Of a stretch of 45,461 nucleotides of DNA, positions 37,343-45,461 are shown one piece after another. Source of the stretch: Acidobacteriaceae bacterium (GTDB taxonomy: Bacteria; Acidobacteriota; Terriglobia; Terriglobales; Acidobacteriaceae). The stretch covers positions 1-45,461 of the forward strand of contig JAPWKG010000005.1 of assembly GCA_028283625.1 (NCBI GenBank), read 5' to 3'. The position numbers were made by a program, and so were the translations under genes. How positions within the stretch are numbered: position 1 is the first letter of the stretch; every line of letters starts with the position of its first letter. A model generated the notes under the pieces. The model was not told the origin of the DNA, did not search any database, and saw only the letters and a list, made by a program, of their open reading frames with translations.

Positions 37343-37378
37343 CCGAAGCCGTGCGGAACTTTTTCCGCACGGCTTCGG
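37343..37378 (+). terminator. Hairpin terminator after mtnA
   Basis: CCGAAGCCGTGCGGAA (37343-37358) pairs perfectly over 16 bp with 37363-37378, closing on a 4-base loop CTTT. It ends mtnA transcription 32 bases after its stop. The tail (TCTATGTGG) has few T residues. Confidence 0.7.
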
Positions 37379-37416
37379 TCTATGTGGAAGCATTTCCCTG
37401 AGAGAGGCTCCTGCCC

Positions 37417-39258
37417 ATGCGCCGCGTCATCGCATCCCTGCTCCTTCTGCTCCCCTCATCGCTCTGGGCGCAACAGCCCGCGCCGCCTCCCGCGCCGCCT
37501 CCCGCGCCTTCACTGCGCGTTGGCACCGATCTCGTCCTCGTTGACGTCACGGTGCGCGGCAAAGACGGCAAGCCTCTGCACGGCCTCACCGCTCAGGACT
37601 TTCTCCTTACGGAAGACAAGAAGCAGCAGCCCCTGCAGCACGTCGAAGAGCACACCGCCGCATCGGGCGAACCCATGGGGCCGAAGCTGCCTCCCATGCC
37701 CGCCGGCACCTTCACCAACTACACCCCGGTCCCCCAGGGCGGCGCGCTCAACATCCTCCTGCTCGACTCGCTCAACACCCCCATGCAGGACCAAAGCTTC
37801 GTCCGCTACGAGCTCCAGCAGTACATCAAGCACGCCCAGCCCGGCACGCGCATCGCGATCTTCGGCCTCTCCACCGGGCTCTTCATGCTGCAGGGCTTCT
37901 CCTCCGACCCCGACGTGCTCAAAGACGCCATCGAACACAAGCTGCTGCCGCGTCCCTCCGAGCTTCTGAACCACCCCGTCAGCGGACAATCCGACAGCAA
38001 CAGCACACTCGCACAAAATCTCTCCATCGGCTCCAGCCTCAGCCTCTTTGAGGCTCGCAGCCAGAGCTTCCGTACCGAGATGCGTCTGGACTACACCATC
38101 GACGCCTTCAACACCCTCGCGCATTACCTCTCGGCCTTCCCCGGCCGCAAAAATCTCCTCTGGTTCTCCGGCGCATTCCCCATCAACATCCTCCCCGACC
38201 CCCTGCTCGGCAACCCCTTCTACGCCATGGAAGACAACAACCCGCAGTTCCGCGAGATGACCAACCTCATGGCCCGGTCGCAGGTTGCGGTCTACCCCAT
38301 CGACGCGCGTGGGCTCATGGCCGACCCCACCTTCAGCGCCGAAAACTCCGGCTCGAACCTCCGCAATCCCGGAGCGCAAACCATGCGCTTCCTCCAAAAT
38401 CAGGCAGACGAACACAGCACGATGCAGCAGCTCGCGGACGACACAGGCGGTCAGGCGTTTTACAACACCAATGACCTGAGCAAAGCTGTCCAAAGCGCCA
38501 TCGAGGACGGTTCGAACTACTACACCCTCGTCTACGCTCCTGCCGACCATCGCTGGAACGGCGCGTACCGCAACATCCGCGTAACGCTGGCTCCCGGAGT
38601 CGCAGACTCAGACATCAAACTCAACTACCGTCATGGCTACTTTGCCGACGATCCGAACAAAAAGCCTGGCCAGCACACCGACGCAGCCGCAACCACCCCC
38701 GAGCAGGTCAATTCACTCAGCAGCGGCGCCGCCTACGCCCGTGCCGCCATGGCTCACGGCGCGCCTACGCCCGAGGAGCTGCTCTTCAAAGCCAGCCTGC
38801 TCCCGGCTTCCTCCGTACCCGAAACCGCCCTCGCCCCACGCAACCAGATCGACCCGCTGCACCCTCTGCCCGGCCCCTACCGCCGCGTGCTCATTGACTT
38901 CGCCATCCCCGGCAGCGAGCTGGCCACAACGCTCGGCGCCAACGGACGCCACACCGGTGCCGCCGAGTTCTCCGCCCTGCTCTACGACAACGAAGGACGG
39001 CTGCTCAACGCCATCGGCGAAACCGTCAACATGAACATGACAGCAGACGTCTTCGCTCTCTTCCAGCAGGGCGCCGGCGCACATCTTGAGCTCAGCGTCC
39101 CGGCACGCGGCAACGGCTTCCTCCGCATCGGCATCCGCGACCTCACCACCAACCGCATCGGCGCTCTCGAAGTCCCGGTCAGCTCCATCCTTGCCCTGCC
39201 GCCCGCCGTTGTCCCGGCGCAGCCAACAGGCAAGACGCCGCCTTCCTCCCATCCCTAG
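37417..39258 (+). CDS. Secreted VWFA-related acidobacterial domain protein
   Basis: The 613-residue product has a signal peptide (MRRVIASLLLLLPSSLWAQ) and a Pro-rich linker, then LRVGTDLVLVDVTVRGKDG, the standard N-terminus of the TIGR03436 VWFA-related domain that is abundant in Acidobacteria. The VWA core shows ILLLDSLNTP in place of the usual DxSxS metal site, IAIFGLSTGL, and LAHYLSAFPGRKNLLWFSGA; the domain ends near YTLVYAPADHRWNGAYRNI. The last 250 residues are beta-rich, perhaps a second sandwich domain. Function is unknown; VWA domains mediate protein contacts. The name of this family supports the Acidobacteriota origin. Confidence 0.9.
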   Translation: MRRVIASLLLLLPSSLWAQQPAPPPAPPPAPSLRVGTDLVLVDVTVRGKDGKPLHGLTAQDFLLTEDKKQQPLQHVEEHTAASGEPMGPKLPPMPAGTFTNYTPVPQGGALNILLLDSLNTPMQDQSFVRYELQQYIKHAQPGTRIAIFGLSTGLFMLQGFSSDPDVLKDAIEHKLLPRPSELLNHPVSGQSDSNSTLAQNLSIGSSLSLFEARSQSFRTEMRLDYTIDAFNTLAHYLSAFPGRKNLLWFSGAFPINILPDPLLGNPFYAMEDNNPQFREMTNLMARSQVAVYPIDARGLMADPTFSAENSGSNLRNPGAQTMRFLQNQADEHSTMQQLADDTGGQAFYNTNDLSKAVQSAIEDGSNYYTLVYAPADHRWNGAYRNIRVTLAPGVADSDIKLNYRHGYFADDPNKKPGQHTDAAATTPEQVNSLSSGAAYARAAMAHGAPTPEELLFKASLLPASSVPETALAPRNQIDPLHPLPGPYRRVLIDFAIPGSELATTLGANGRHTGAAEFSALLYDNEGRLLNAIGETVNMNMTADVFALFQQGAGAHLELSVPARGNGFLRIGIRDLTTNRIGALEVPVSSILALPPAVVPAQPTGKTPPSSHP

Positions 39259-39414
39259 CCACCCCCTCCCTAGCCACCCCGGCAGAGCCGCGCTCCATCT
39301 CCCCCTGCTGCCGTCTCGCTCTCCGGACTCGCCTCCAACGAGGCGGGGTTGACACCCGTGCTCGGCCGCGTGCATCCTCTCGTGTCTCCATCAAGCAGGC
39401 CCAAGACACACGCT

Positions 39415-40743
39415 ATGCACAAGACGCTCTCCCTCGCCGCAGAGTCCCCCTCGCAGGTTCGTTGGTTTGTCTGTTTTCTGCTCTTCCTCGCGACCACGAT
39501 CAACTACATGGATCGCAGCGTCTTCTCCTTCATCGAGCCACAGCTCCATGCTGTCCCGTTCATGGGCTGGAACACCGCAGCCGACAAATTCCATCAGCCT
39601 GTCTTCGATAACCACTTCGGCAACGTACTCATCGTCTTCCAGATCACCTATGGCCTCGGCTTCCTCTTCGCCGGCCGCATCATCGACAAGCTTGGAACCC
39701 GCACCGGCTACGCGCTGGCGATCCTCCTCTGGGCCCTGGCCTCCATGTCGCACTCTCTGGTCACCGGCGTCCTCGGTTTCTGCATGGCGCGCGCTCTGCT
39801 CGGCCTTGGCGAGTGCGGCAACTTCCCCGCCGCCATCAAGGCCACCACCGAATGGTTTCCCGCCGAAGAGCGCGCCAAGGCCGTCGGTTTCTTCAACTCC
39901 GGCTCTAACGTCAGCTTCTTCGTGGCGCCCTTGCTGATCACCTTCGTCACCTCGCGCTGGGGCTGGCGCTCAGCCTTCCTGGCCACCGGCTCCATGGGGC
40001 TGCTCTGGCTCGTCTTCTGGCTGCTCTTCCCGTACAACAAGCTGCGTCGCGGAGCCACCGCCACCCAGGCCGCCCTTGCACCCGTCATCGCCGCCTCACA
40101 CCCGCTGCGCAGCATCCTCACCCACCGCGGTACCTACGCCTTCGCCCTCGGCAAAGCACTTACCGACGGCATCTGGTGGTTCTATCTCTTCTATCTGCCG
40201 CAGTTTCTCAACCGGAACTACGGGCTCGATCTCGCCCACGCCTACCGGTACATCGTCACCGTCTACGTCGTCAGCTCCTTCGGCTCCATCTTTGGCGGCG
40301 CACTCAGCGGCTGGAGCATGAACCGCGGTCACTCGGTCAACCACGGCCGCAAACTTGCCATGTTGGTCATGGCGCTGCTTGTCGTGCCGCTCATCGGCGT
40401 TCCGCAGCTGAGCCACCTCTTCCCGGACAACGCCTGGCCCGCAACGCTGCTCATCGCGCTCGCCGCGGCCGCTCATCAGGGCTGGTCGGCCAATCTCTTC
40501 GCCACGCCGTCCGATCTCTTCCCCGCCACCGCCATTTCCACGGTCGTCGGCCTCGGAGGAGCAGCCGGGGCGGCGGGCGGGGCGATCTTCACCTGGATCG
40601 TCAAACACAACCTTTCGCTGCATCCTCTCTTCGTCTTCACCCTGGCGGCCTTGGCCTACCTGGTCGCCCTCGGCCTCTTCCAGTTGCTGGTGCCAAGGCT
40701 CGGCCCCGCAAAAGAGCCTGAGCGCCCACGGAGCGCCACCTAG
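39415..40743 (+). CDS. MFS transporter, ACS (anion:cation symporter) type
   Basis: The 442-residue protein has about 12 membrane segments and the ACS-family start FLATTINYMDRSVFSF, followed by LGLGECGNFPAAIKATTEWF and a GWRSAFLATGSMG helix. Such transporters import sugar acids such as hexuronates or galactonate with protons. An extended loop between the first two helices (AVPFMGWNTAADKFHQPVF) is unusual but seen in ExuT-like proteins. The ATG at 39415 is favoured over a TTG at 39349, which would add 22 unconserved residues. It is followed 18 bases later by metG, without an obvious functional link. Confidence 0.9.
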   Translation: MHKTLSLAAESPSQVRWFVCFLLFLATTINYMDRSVFSFIEPQLHAVPFMGWNTAADKFHQPVFDNHFGNVLIVFQITYGLGFLFAGRIIDKLGTRTGYALAILLWALASMSHSLVTGVLGFCMARALLGLGECGNFPAAIKATTEWFPAEERAKAVGFFNSGSNVSFFVAPLLITFVTSRWGWRSAFLATGSMGLLWLVFWLLFPYNKLRRGATATQAALAPVIAASHPLRSILTHRGTYAFALGKALTDGIWWFYLFYLPQFLNRNYGLDLAHAYRYIVTVYVVSSFGSIFGGALSGWSMNRGHSVNHGRKLAMLVMALLVVPLIGVPQLSHLFPDNAWPATLLIALAAAAHQGWSANLFATPSDLFPATAISTVVGLGGAAGAAGGAIFTWIVKHNLSLHPLFVFTLAALAYLVALGLFQLLVPRLGPAKEPERPRSAT

Positions 40744-40761
40744 TAAACTGACATCCTGACG

Positions 40762-42927
40762 ATGTCGAACGCCTCTTCCAACAAGTTCTACCTGACGACG
40801 CCGATCTACTACGTGAACGCACGGCCGCACATCGGCCACGCCTACACCACGATCGTTGCGGACGTTCTCGCGCGGCGTCACCGCCTCGCCGGGGACGAGA
40901 CCTTCTTCCTTACCGGAACCGACGAACACGGCCAGAAGATCGAGCGCTCCGCCGCCGCCGCCGGTGTTCCGCCGCAGCAGTTTACCGATCAGGTCTCCGC
41001 GCAGTTCCGCACGCTGTGGGAGCGCATGGGCCTCACCTACGACCGCTACATCCGCACCACGGATGAGGATCACAAACGCGGCGTCCAGAAGCTCTTCACC
41101 ACACTCTACGAGCGTGGCCAGATCTACCTTTCCACCTACACCGGGGCCTACTGCGTCTCCGACGAAGCCTTCGTCGACCTTCCCGTCGGCACCCCCTGCC
41201 CCGACTGTGGGCGCGCCCTCGAACAGGTCACCGAAGAAAACTTCTTCTTCAAACTCAGCGCCTACGAGGCGCGCCTGATCGATGCCATCGAACGCAACGA
41301 GCTGCTCATCGAGCCCTCCACCGCGCGCAACGAAGTACTCAGCTTCCTGCGCGGAGGCCTCAAGGATCTCTCCATCTCGCGCAGCTCCTTCACCTGGGGC
41401 ATCCCTGTTCCCGACGCCGTGCAGCAGCACGCCCAGGCGACCCAGAAACACGTCGTCTACGTCTGGCTCGATGCGCTCACCAACTACATGACCGCTGTCG
41501 GCTACGGCTCCGAAGACCCCGCCGAACAGGCAAAATTCGAGCGCCTCTGGCCAGCGGACCTGCATCTGGTCGGCAAAGAGATCACGCGCTTCCACTGCGT
41601 CTACTGGCCGGCGTTCCTCATGGCCGCCGGTCTTCCGCTGCCACGCAGGATCTCTGCCAACGGCTGGCTGCTCTTTGACAATGCCAAGATGTCCAAGTCG
41701 CGCGGCAACGTCGTCCGTTCCGAAACCATCCTGAACGCATTCGGCAACGAAGTCTGGGCCCGGCAGTACCCCGAAGCCTCCGCCGCCGAGCGTGACCTCT
41801 TCGGCGCCGACGTCCTGCGCTATTACCTCCTGCGCGAAATTCCCTTCGGGCAGGACGGCAGCTTCACGTTTGACGCACTCGTCACGCGCTACAACGCCGA
41901 CCTCGCCAACGGCTACGGCAACCTCGTCAGCCGCACGCTCTCCATGATCGAGAAGTTCTTCGACGGCGTCGTCCCGACCCCGGTCTATGAGGAAACCGCC
42001 GAGAGCACCGTCACCCCCGACGGCTTCGATGCCGGTCTGCTTGGCCGCGCCAGCACCGGGATGACAAGCAGCCTCAGCGCGCTGAACGAGACCGACTTCG
42101 CCACGCAGCTGGCGGAAATCGCCGCGTTCATCACCGTCACCGACGGCTTCCTCACCGCCAACGCGCCCTGGAAACTGGCCAAAGACCCGGAAAAGCGTGG
42201 CCGTCTGGCCACCGTGCTCTACGTCGCCGCCGAGGCCGTACGCTGGACCACCGCGGCGCTCTACACCGTCTGCCCCTTCGTCACCGACCGCGTCTGGCAG
42301 CAGCTCGGGCTCGGCTCCATTGAGGATTCACGCCGCAACGGCGAGCTGGCCAACATGCACTGGGCCGGCCTCGAACCCGGCACCAAACTGGGCGCACTCT
42401 CGCCCCTCTTCCCCCGCGCAGAAAAAACTCTCGCAGACTCGATGGTCGACATGGAAAACGAAAAGAACACCCCTGAACTCACCCCCGCCTCGGTTGCCCC
42501 CGAATCGGCCAACACCACCCCCGTCGCCGTCGATGCACCCGCGGCAGAGCCCGCCTCACCGGCCCCGGACGCCGCACCGGCCGGGCCCGCCGACTCCTCG
42601 CCCGAGATCACCATCGATGACTTCGTCAAGGTCGAGCTGCGCATCGCGCAGGTGCTCGTCGCTGAGCGCATCCCCAAGGCCGACAAACTGCTTCGCCTTG
42701 AGGTGGACCTCGGCTTTGAAAAGCGTCAGATCCTCTCCGGCATCGCCGAGTGGTACACACCCGAAGAGCTGATCGGCCGCCGCATCCTCGTCATCACGAA
42801 CCTTGCGCCGCGCAAGATGCGGGGTCTGGAGTCTCACGGCATGCTGCTGGCAGCCAGCGAAGAAGGCGGCAAGCCCTTCCTCGCCACCGTGCCGGAAGGC
42901 GTTCCCGTCGGCACCCGCCTCAAGTAA
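40762..42927 (+). CDS. metG: Methionyl-tRNA synthetase with C-terminal tRNA-binding domain
   Basis: MetG charges initiator and elongator tRNA-Met. The 721 residues contain the HIGH motif (HIGH, 23-26), a zinc-knuckle region with CPDCG, the KMSKS loop (309-313), and the anticodon-binding helical domain. An Ala/Pro-rich linker (about 565-612) joins a C-terminal Trbp111-like OB domain (from DDFVKVELRIAQVL near 615 to the end, with LAPRKMRGLESHGMLLA) that strengthens tRNA binding. A TAAACT box lies 12 bases before the ATG. A strong bidirectional terminator follows, then tatD; the metG-tatD order is common in bacteria. Confidence 0.97.
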   Translation: MSNASSNKFYLTTPIYYVNARPHIGHAYTTIVADVLARRHRLAGDETFFLTGTDEHGQKIERSAAAAGVPPQQFTDQVSAQFRTLWERMGLTYDRYIRTTDEDHKRGVQKLFTTLYERGQIYLSTYTGAYCVSDEAFVDLPVGTPCPDCGRALEQVTEENFFFKLSAYEARLIDAIERNELLIEPSTARNEVLSFLRGGLKDLSISRSSFTWGIPVPDAVQQHAQATQKHVVYVWLDALTNYMTAVGYGSEDPAEQAKFERLWPADLHLVGKEITRFHCVYWPAFLMAAGLPLPRRISANGWLLFDNAKMSKSRGNVVRSETILNAFGNEVWARQYPEASAAERDLFGADVLRYYLLREIPFGQDGSFTFDALVTRYNADLANGYGNLVSRTLSMIEKFFDGVVPTPVYEETAESTVTPDGFDAGLLGRASTGMTSSLSALNETDFATQLAEIAAFITVTDGFLTANAPWKLAKDPEKRGRLATVLYVAAEAVRWTTAALYTVCPFVTDRVWQQLGLGSIEDSRRNGELANMHWAGLEPGTKLGALSPLFPRAEKTLADSMVDMENEKNTPELTPASVAPESANTTPVAVDAPAAEPASPAPDAAPAGPADSSPEITIDDFVKVELRIAQVLVAERIPKADKLLRLEVDLGFEKRQILSGIAEWYTPEELIGRRILVITNLAPRKMRGLESHGMLLAASEEGGKPFLATVPEGVPVGTRLK

Positions 42928-42940
42928 TCCACCGCCACCA

Positions 42941-42982
42941 CGACAAAAAGCCGGAAGCGCCACCGCTTCCGGCTTTTTGTCG
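42941..42982. terminator. Strong bidirectional intrinsic terminator after metG
   Basis: A perfect 19-bp stem (42941-42959 with 42964-42982) closes on CCAC. The stem carries an A-run on the left and GGCTTTTTGTCG on the right, so each strand ends with a U-run. It separates metG from tatD. Confidence 0.85.
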
Positions 42983-43005
42983 CTTCACCCCCGCGAAGGA
43001 ATCTC

Positions 43006-43845
43006 ATGCTCATCGACTCACACTGTCATCTCGACGACTACCAGGACCTGCCCACAATCCTCGCCAACGCCAGAAACGCCGGCGTCGAAGAGCTTCTGGC
43101 CATCGGCATCGGCAATGGCCCCGACGAGATGCACATCGCCGTCGAGCTCGCCCATCAGCACCCCGGCATCTGGGCCACCGCCGGCATCCATCCGCAGGAA
43201 GCTCACCGTACCGGGGAAACCGCCCTGGCCGAGCTGCGTCGCCTCGCCGCCGACCCGCGCGTGCTCGCCATCGGAGAGATCGGCCTCGACTACTACCACG
43301 TCGAAAACCCCGACGTCGACGTACAGCAGGCCGCCTTCGTTGCGCAGATGGAGGTTGCCGCCGCGTTCCGCAAACCCATCACCATCCACGTCCGCACCAG
43401 CGAACTAGCCACCCCGCAGGCCAAAGCGCGTTACGAGCAGCACGGCAACCCGCACGCCGCCTGGGACGACCTTCTCCGCCTTCTGCGCGAGCACTGGGCA
43501 CCCACCGGCCTGCCCGGCATCATGCACTGCTTCAGCGGCAACGCCGAGCAGGCGCAGGCCGCGCTCGAACTCGGCTTCTTCCTCAGCTTCGCCGGCAACG
43601 TCACCTACGCAAAGTCTGTCACCATCCAGGACGTGGCACGCACCGTTCCCGCCGACCGCTACCTCGTCGAAACCGACGCACCGTTCCTCACACCGCTCCC
43701 TCTCCGCGGCAAAGTGGAGTTCAACGAACCGGCCAACACCGCGCACACCGCGCGTTTCCTCGCCGGTCTGCGCGGTGTTTCCTTCGAGCAGGTCAGTGAA
43801 GAAACCACCGCAAACTTTCGCCGGCTTTTTCCCATCACCGTCTAG
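43006..43845 (+). CDS. TatD-family metal-dependent DNase
   Basis: The 279-residue TIM-barrel hydrolase shows the metal ligands in DSHCHLDD (HxH near the N-terminus), AGIHPQEA, AIGEIGLDYY (Glu), ITIHVRTSE (His), GIMHCFSGN (His) and LVETDAPFLTP (Asp). TatD proteins are 3'-5' exonucleases or tRNA deacylases-like quality-control enzymes; the exact substrate varies. An insertion (PQAKARYEQHGNPHAAW) lies before the HCFSG strand. GAAGGAATC supplies a ribosome site before the ATG. It lies after metG, separated by a terminator, so it probably has its own promoter. Confidence 0.92.
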   Translation: MLIDSHCHLDDYQDLPTILANARNAGVEELLAIGIGNGPDEMHIAVELAHQHPGIWATAGIHPQEAHRTGETALAELRRLAADPRVLAIGEIGLDYYHVENPDVDVQQAAFVAQMEVAAAFRKPITIHVRTSELATPQAKARYEQHGNPHAAWDDLLRLLREHWAPTGLPGIMHCFSGNAEQAQAALELGFFLSFAGNVTYAKSVTIQDVARTVPADRYLVETDAPFLTPLPLRGKVEFNEPANTAHTARFLAGLRGVSFEQVSEETTANFRRLFPITV

Positions 43846-43922
43846 AACCGCGACACCGTTTCCTCCCATCCCCAGCTTTCCTTCGCCCGGAGGCATAGAA
43901 TAGTGTTCGCAAAGGAAGACAA

Positions 43923-44423
43923 ATGGCAGCAGATCAAAGCTTTGACATCGTAAGCAAGGTGGACGTTCAGGAAGTGAAGAACGCCATCGACCAGGCCCAG
44001 AAAGAGATCGGCACGCGCTTCGACCTGAAGAACTCGAAGTCCTCGATCGCCTTCGAAGGCCAGGACATCGTGCAGCTCGCCTCGCAGGACGAGTACACGC
44101 TCAAGGCCGTCATCGACATTCTCTCCACCAAGTTCGTCAAGCGTGGCGTCAGCCTCAAGAACCTGGAGTACGAGAAGATCGAACCGGCCGCAGGCTCCTC
44201 CGTGCGCCAGAAGATCAAGCTCAAGCAGGGCATCTCCTCCGAGATCGCCAAAAAGATCGTGGCTCTGGTCAAGGACACCAAAAAGAAGGCCCAGGCCTCC
44301 ATTCAGGGCGATACCGTACGCGTGACCTCGAAAGACCGCGATACGCTGCAGGAAATCATGGGCCTGCTGCGCGGCAAAGACCTGGGCGTAGAGCTTCAGT
44401 TCACCAACTTCCGCTCCAATTAG
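43923..44423 (+). CDS. YajQ-family nucleotide-binding protein
   Basis: The 166-residue product matches the YajQ/UPF0234 family end to end: FDIVSKVDVQEVKNAIDQAQ, EIGTRFDLKNSKSSI, DVLSTKFVKRG-like ILSTKFVKRGVSLKNLEY and the C-terminal DTVRVTSKDRDTLQEIM. Some members bind cyclic di-GMP and act with transcription factors; others bind nucleic acid. The role here is unknown. A good ribosome site (AAAGGAAG) lies before the ATG and a TAGAAT box about 21 bases upstream. Confidence 0.93.
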   Translation: MAADQSFDIVSKVDVQEVKNAIDQAQKEIGTRFDLKNSKSSIAFEGQDIVQLASQDEYTLKAVIDILSTKFVKRGVSLKNLEYEKIEPAAGSSVRQKIKLKQGISSEIAKKIVALVKDTKKKAQASIQGDTVRVTSKDRDTLQEIMGLLRGKDLGVELQFTNFRSN

Positions 44424-44445
44424 ACGGGCGTAGACTAGGCAAAGC

Positions 44446-45447
44446 GTGAGTTCCTTTTCGATTGCAACGTCGGCTGAAGTGCTCGACCTGCTGCGCGACG
44501 ATCTCGCCGCAGTGGAGCGAGAGTTTGCCCTGCAGGCCATCTCGCCCGTGCAGGTCGTTACCGACATCGGCGAATACCTGATGGCCGGCGGCGGCAAGCG
44601 GATTCGTCCGCTGCTGCTCTTACTCGCAGCCAAGGCCCTCGGTTGCACCGCGGAAACCCGCATCCGTCTCGGCGCCGTCGTGGAGATGCTCCACACCGCC
44701 ACGCTGGTGCATGACGACATCATCGACGAGGCTTCCACCCGTCGCGGCCGCCCCAGCTCCAACACCACCTGGGGCAACTCCAAGTGCGTCCTCGCCGGCG
44801 ACTGGCTGTACATGCAGTCCTTCCGCACGGCACTTGAGGAACGCAACTTCCGCATGCTGGACCTGCTCATCTCGCTCACCCAGGAGATGGTCGAAGGCGA
44901 GCTGCTGCAGATGGAAAAGCTCGGACATCTGATCAACGAAGAAGAGTACTTCGACCTGATCTACCGCAAGACGGCATGCCTCTTCAAGGTCTCCATGCAG
45001 CTCGGCGCGGTCGTGGCCTATCCGCCCAGCGAAACCCTCGTCCCGTTTGAAGAGATGCTCGGAGAGTACGGCCGCAACCTCGGCCTTGCGTTCCAGATCG
45101 TCGACGACGTGCTCGACCTCACCGCACAGGACGTCATCCTCGGCAAGCCTGCAGCCAGCGATCTGCGCGAAGGCAAAGCGACCCTGGCCATCATCCACGC
45201 GCTGGAGCGCGGCACCGGTGCAGACCGTGAAGCAATCCGCACCGTGCTCGCGGACCGCAACTTCTCGCGCATCAACCACGCGCAGATTCTTGAGATCCTC
45301 CGCCGTCACGGCTCGCTGGCCTACGCCATGGATACCGCAAGCGCCTATGCAGAAGTGGCGCGCCAGTCCATCGCTCCCCTTCCGGAAAGCGACTTCAAGC
45401 GCGCCTTGATGTGGGTTCCGGGCTTTGTCACCAGCCGCGACCGCTAA
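44446..45447 (+). CDS. Trans-isoprenyl (polyprenyl) diphosphate synthase
   Basis: The 333-residue protein has the prenyltransferase motifs: GGGKRIRPLLLLLAAKALG (IPP binding), first Asp-rich motif VHDDIIDEASTRRG (Asp90, 91, 94), GDWLYMQSF, and second Asp-rich motif FQIVDDVLDLT (Asp220, 221, 224). It condenses isopentenyl diphosphate into a long chain, probably the octa- to nonaprenyl side chain of menaquinone, judged from overall likeness to IspB/HepT; chain length cannot be read reliably. The start is a GTG. It follows yajQ by 22 bases and may be co-transcribed. It and ispD belong to the same pathway but lie on different assembled pieces. Confidence 0.92.
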   Translation: MSSFSIATSAEVLDLLRDDLAAVEREFALQAISPVQVVTDIGEYLMAGGGKRIRPLLLLLAAKALGCTAETRIRLGAVVEMLHTATLVHDDIIDEASTRRGRPSSNTTWGNSKCVLAGDWLYMQSFRTALEERNFRMLDLLISLTQEMVEGELLQMEKLGHLINEEEYFDLIYRKTACLFKVSMQLGAVVAYPPSETLVPFEEMLGEYGRNLGLAFQIVDDVLDLTAQDVILGKPAASDLREGKATLAIIHALERGTGADREAIRTVLADRNFSRINHAQILEILRRHGSLAYAMDTASAYAEVARQSIAPLPESDFKRALMWVPGFVTSRDR

Positions 45448-45461
45448 ACAAGCCTGCGGCT

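Noticed and set aside
35133..37370. Long 745-codon ORF on the minus strand
   Set aside because: It is the complement of uvrA tail, CPBP and mtnA; its Gly/Glu/Arg-rich composition is typical of antisense frames in GC-rich DNA.

Overview
The window holds two unlike kinds of DNA. From the left edge to about 12150 it is the late region of a tailed phage: a peptidoglycan-cutting virion protein, a giant 'polyvalent' virion protein with a zinc metallopeptidase motif, a pectate-lyase-like tailspike, a compact lysis cassette (two small membrane proteins, GH24 endolysin, Rz/Rz1 spanins), and on the other strand a papain-like DUF1796 gene and the end of an SNF2-type helicase. The gene types and order recall podovirus-like phages of Proteobacteria such as Burkholderiales phages; this is inferred from protein features only.

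From about 12150 to the right edge the DNA is chromosome of an Acidobacteriota member, most likely family Acidobacteriaceae (Terriglobus/Granulicella-like). Pointers are the VWFA-related acidobacterial domain protein, the phoH-ybeY-corC-era cluster, the secreted M13 peptidase, and a high-GC codon style unlike the phage part.

The sequence looks assembled from at least three pieces. At about 12150 a phage helicase lacking its N-terminus meets a PadR regulator lacking its C-terminus. At about 13604 ispD, lacking roughly its last 25 residues, runs into the cytoplasmic half of an NtrY-type histidine kinase that lacks its membrane domain. Neither join has integrase, att site or transposon signs. 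Apparent one-base frameshifts are frequent in the phage part (about ten in 7.7 kb), next to the ispD join (two) and in rpsT, an essential gene; consensus errors are the simplest reading, so the broken genes should not be taken as true pseudogenes.

Layout of the chromosomal part: PadR/GNAT/ispD fragment (12150-13604); ntrY-ntrC-like two-component pair and a TIGR01777 epimerase (+, 13604-17140); phoH, ybeY, corC-like, era (-, 17222-21461), an RNA-maturation/ribosome-assembly cluster; rpsT (+); a secreted beta-propeller-like protein (-) divergent from an M13 peptidase (+); a secreted NlpC-like protein (-); ubiX (+) tail-to-tail with an alpha/beta hydrolase (-); nitroreductase and a secreted protein (-); an STN-domain secreted protein (+); a tiny membrane protein (-); then a long rightward run: uvrA, CPBP protease, mtnA, VWA protein, MFS transporter, metG, tatD, yajQ, polyprenyl diphosphate synthase. 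Several strong hairpin terminators separate these units.

I found no CRISPR array, tRNA, rRNA or insertion sequence. The most interesting biology is the phage polyvalent protein and the phage DUF1796 gene; the most important practical point is the chimeric structure.
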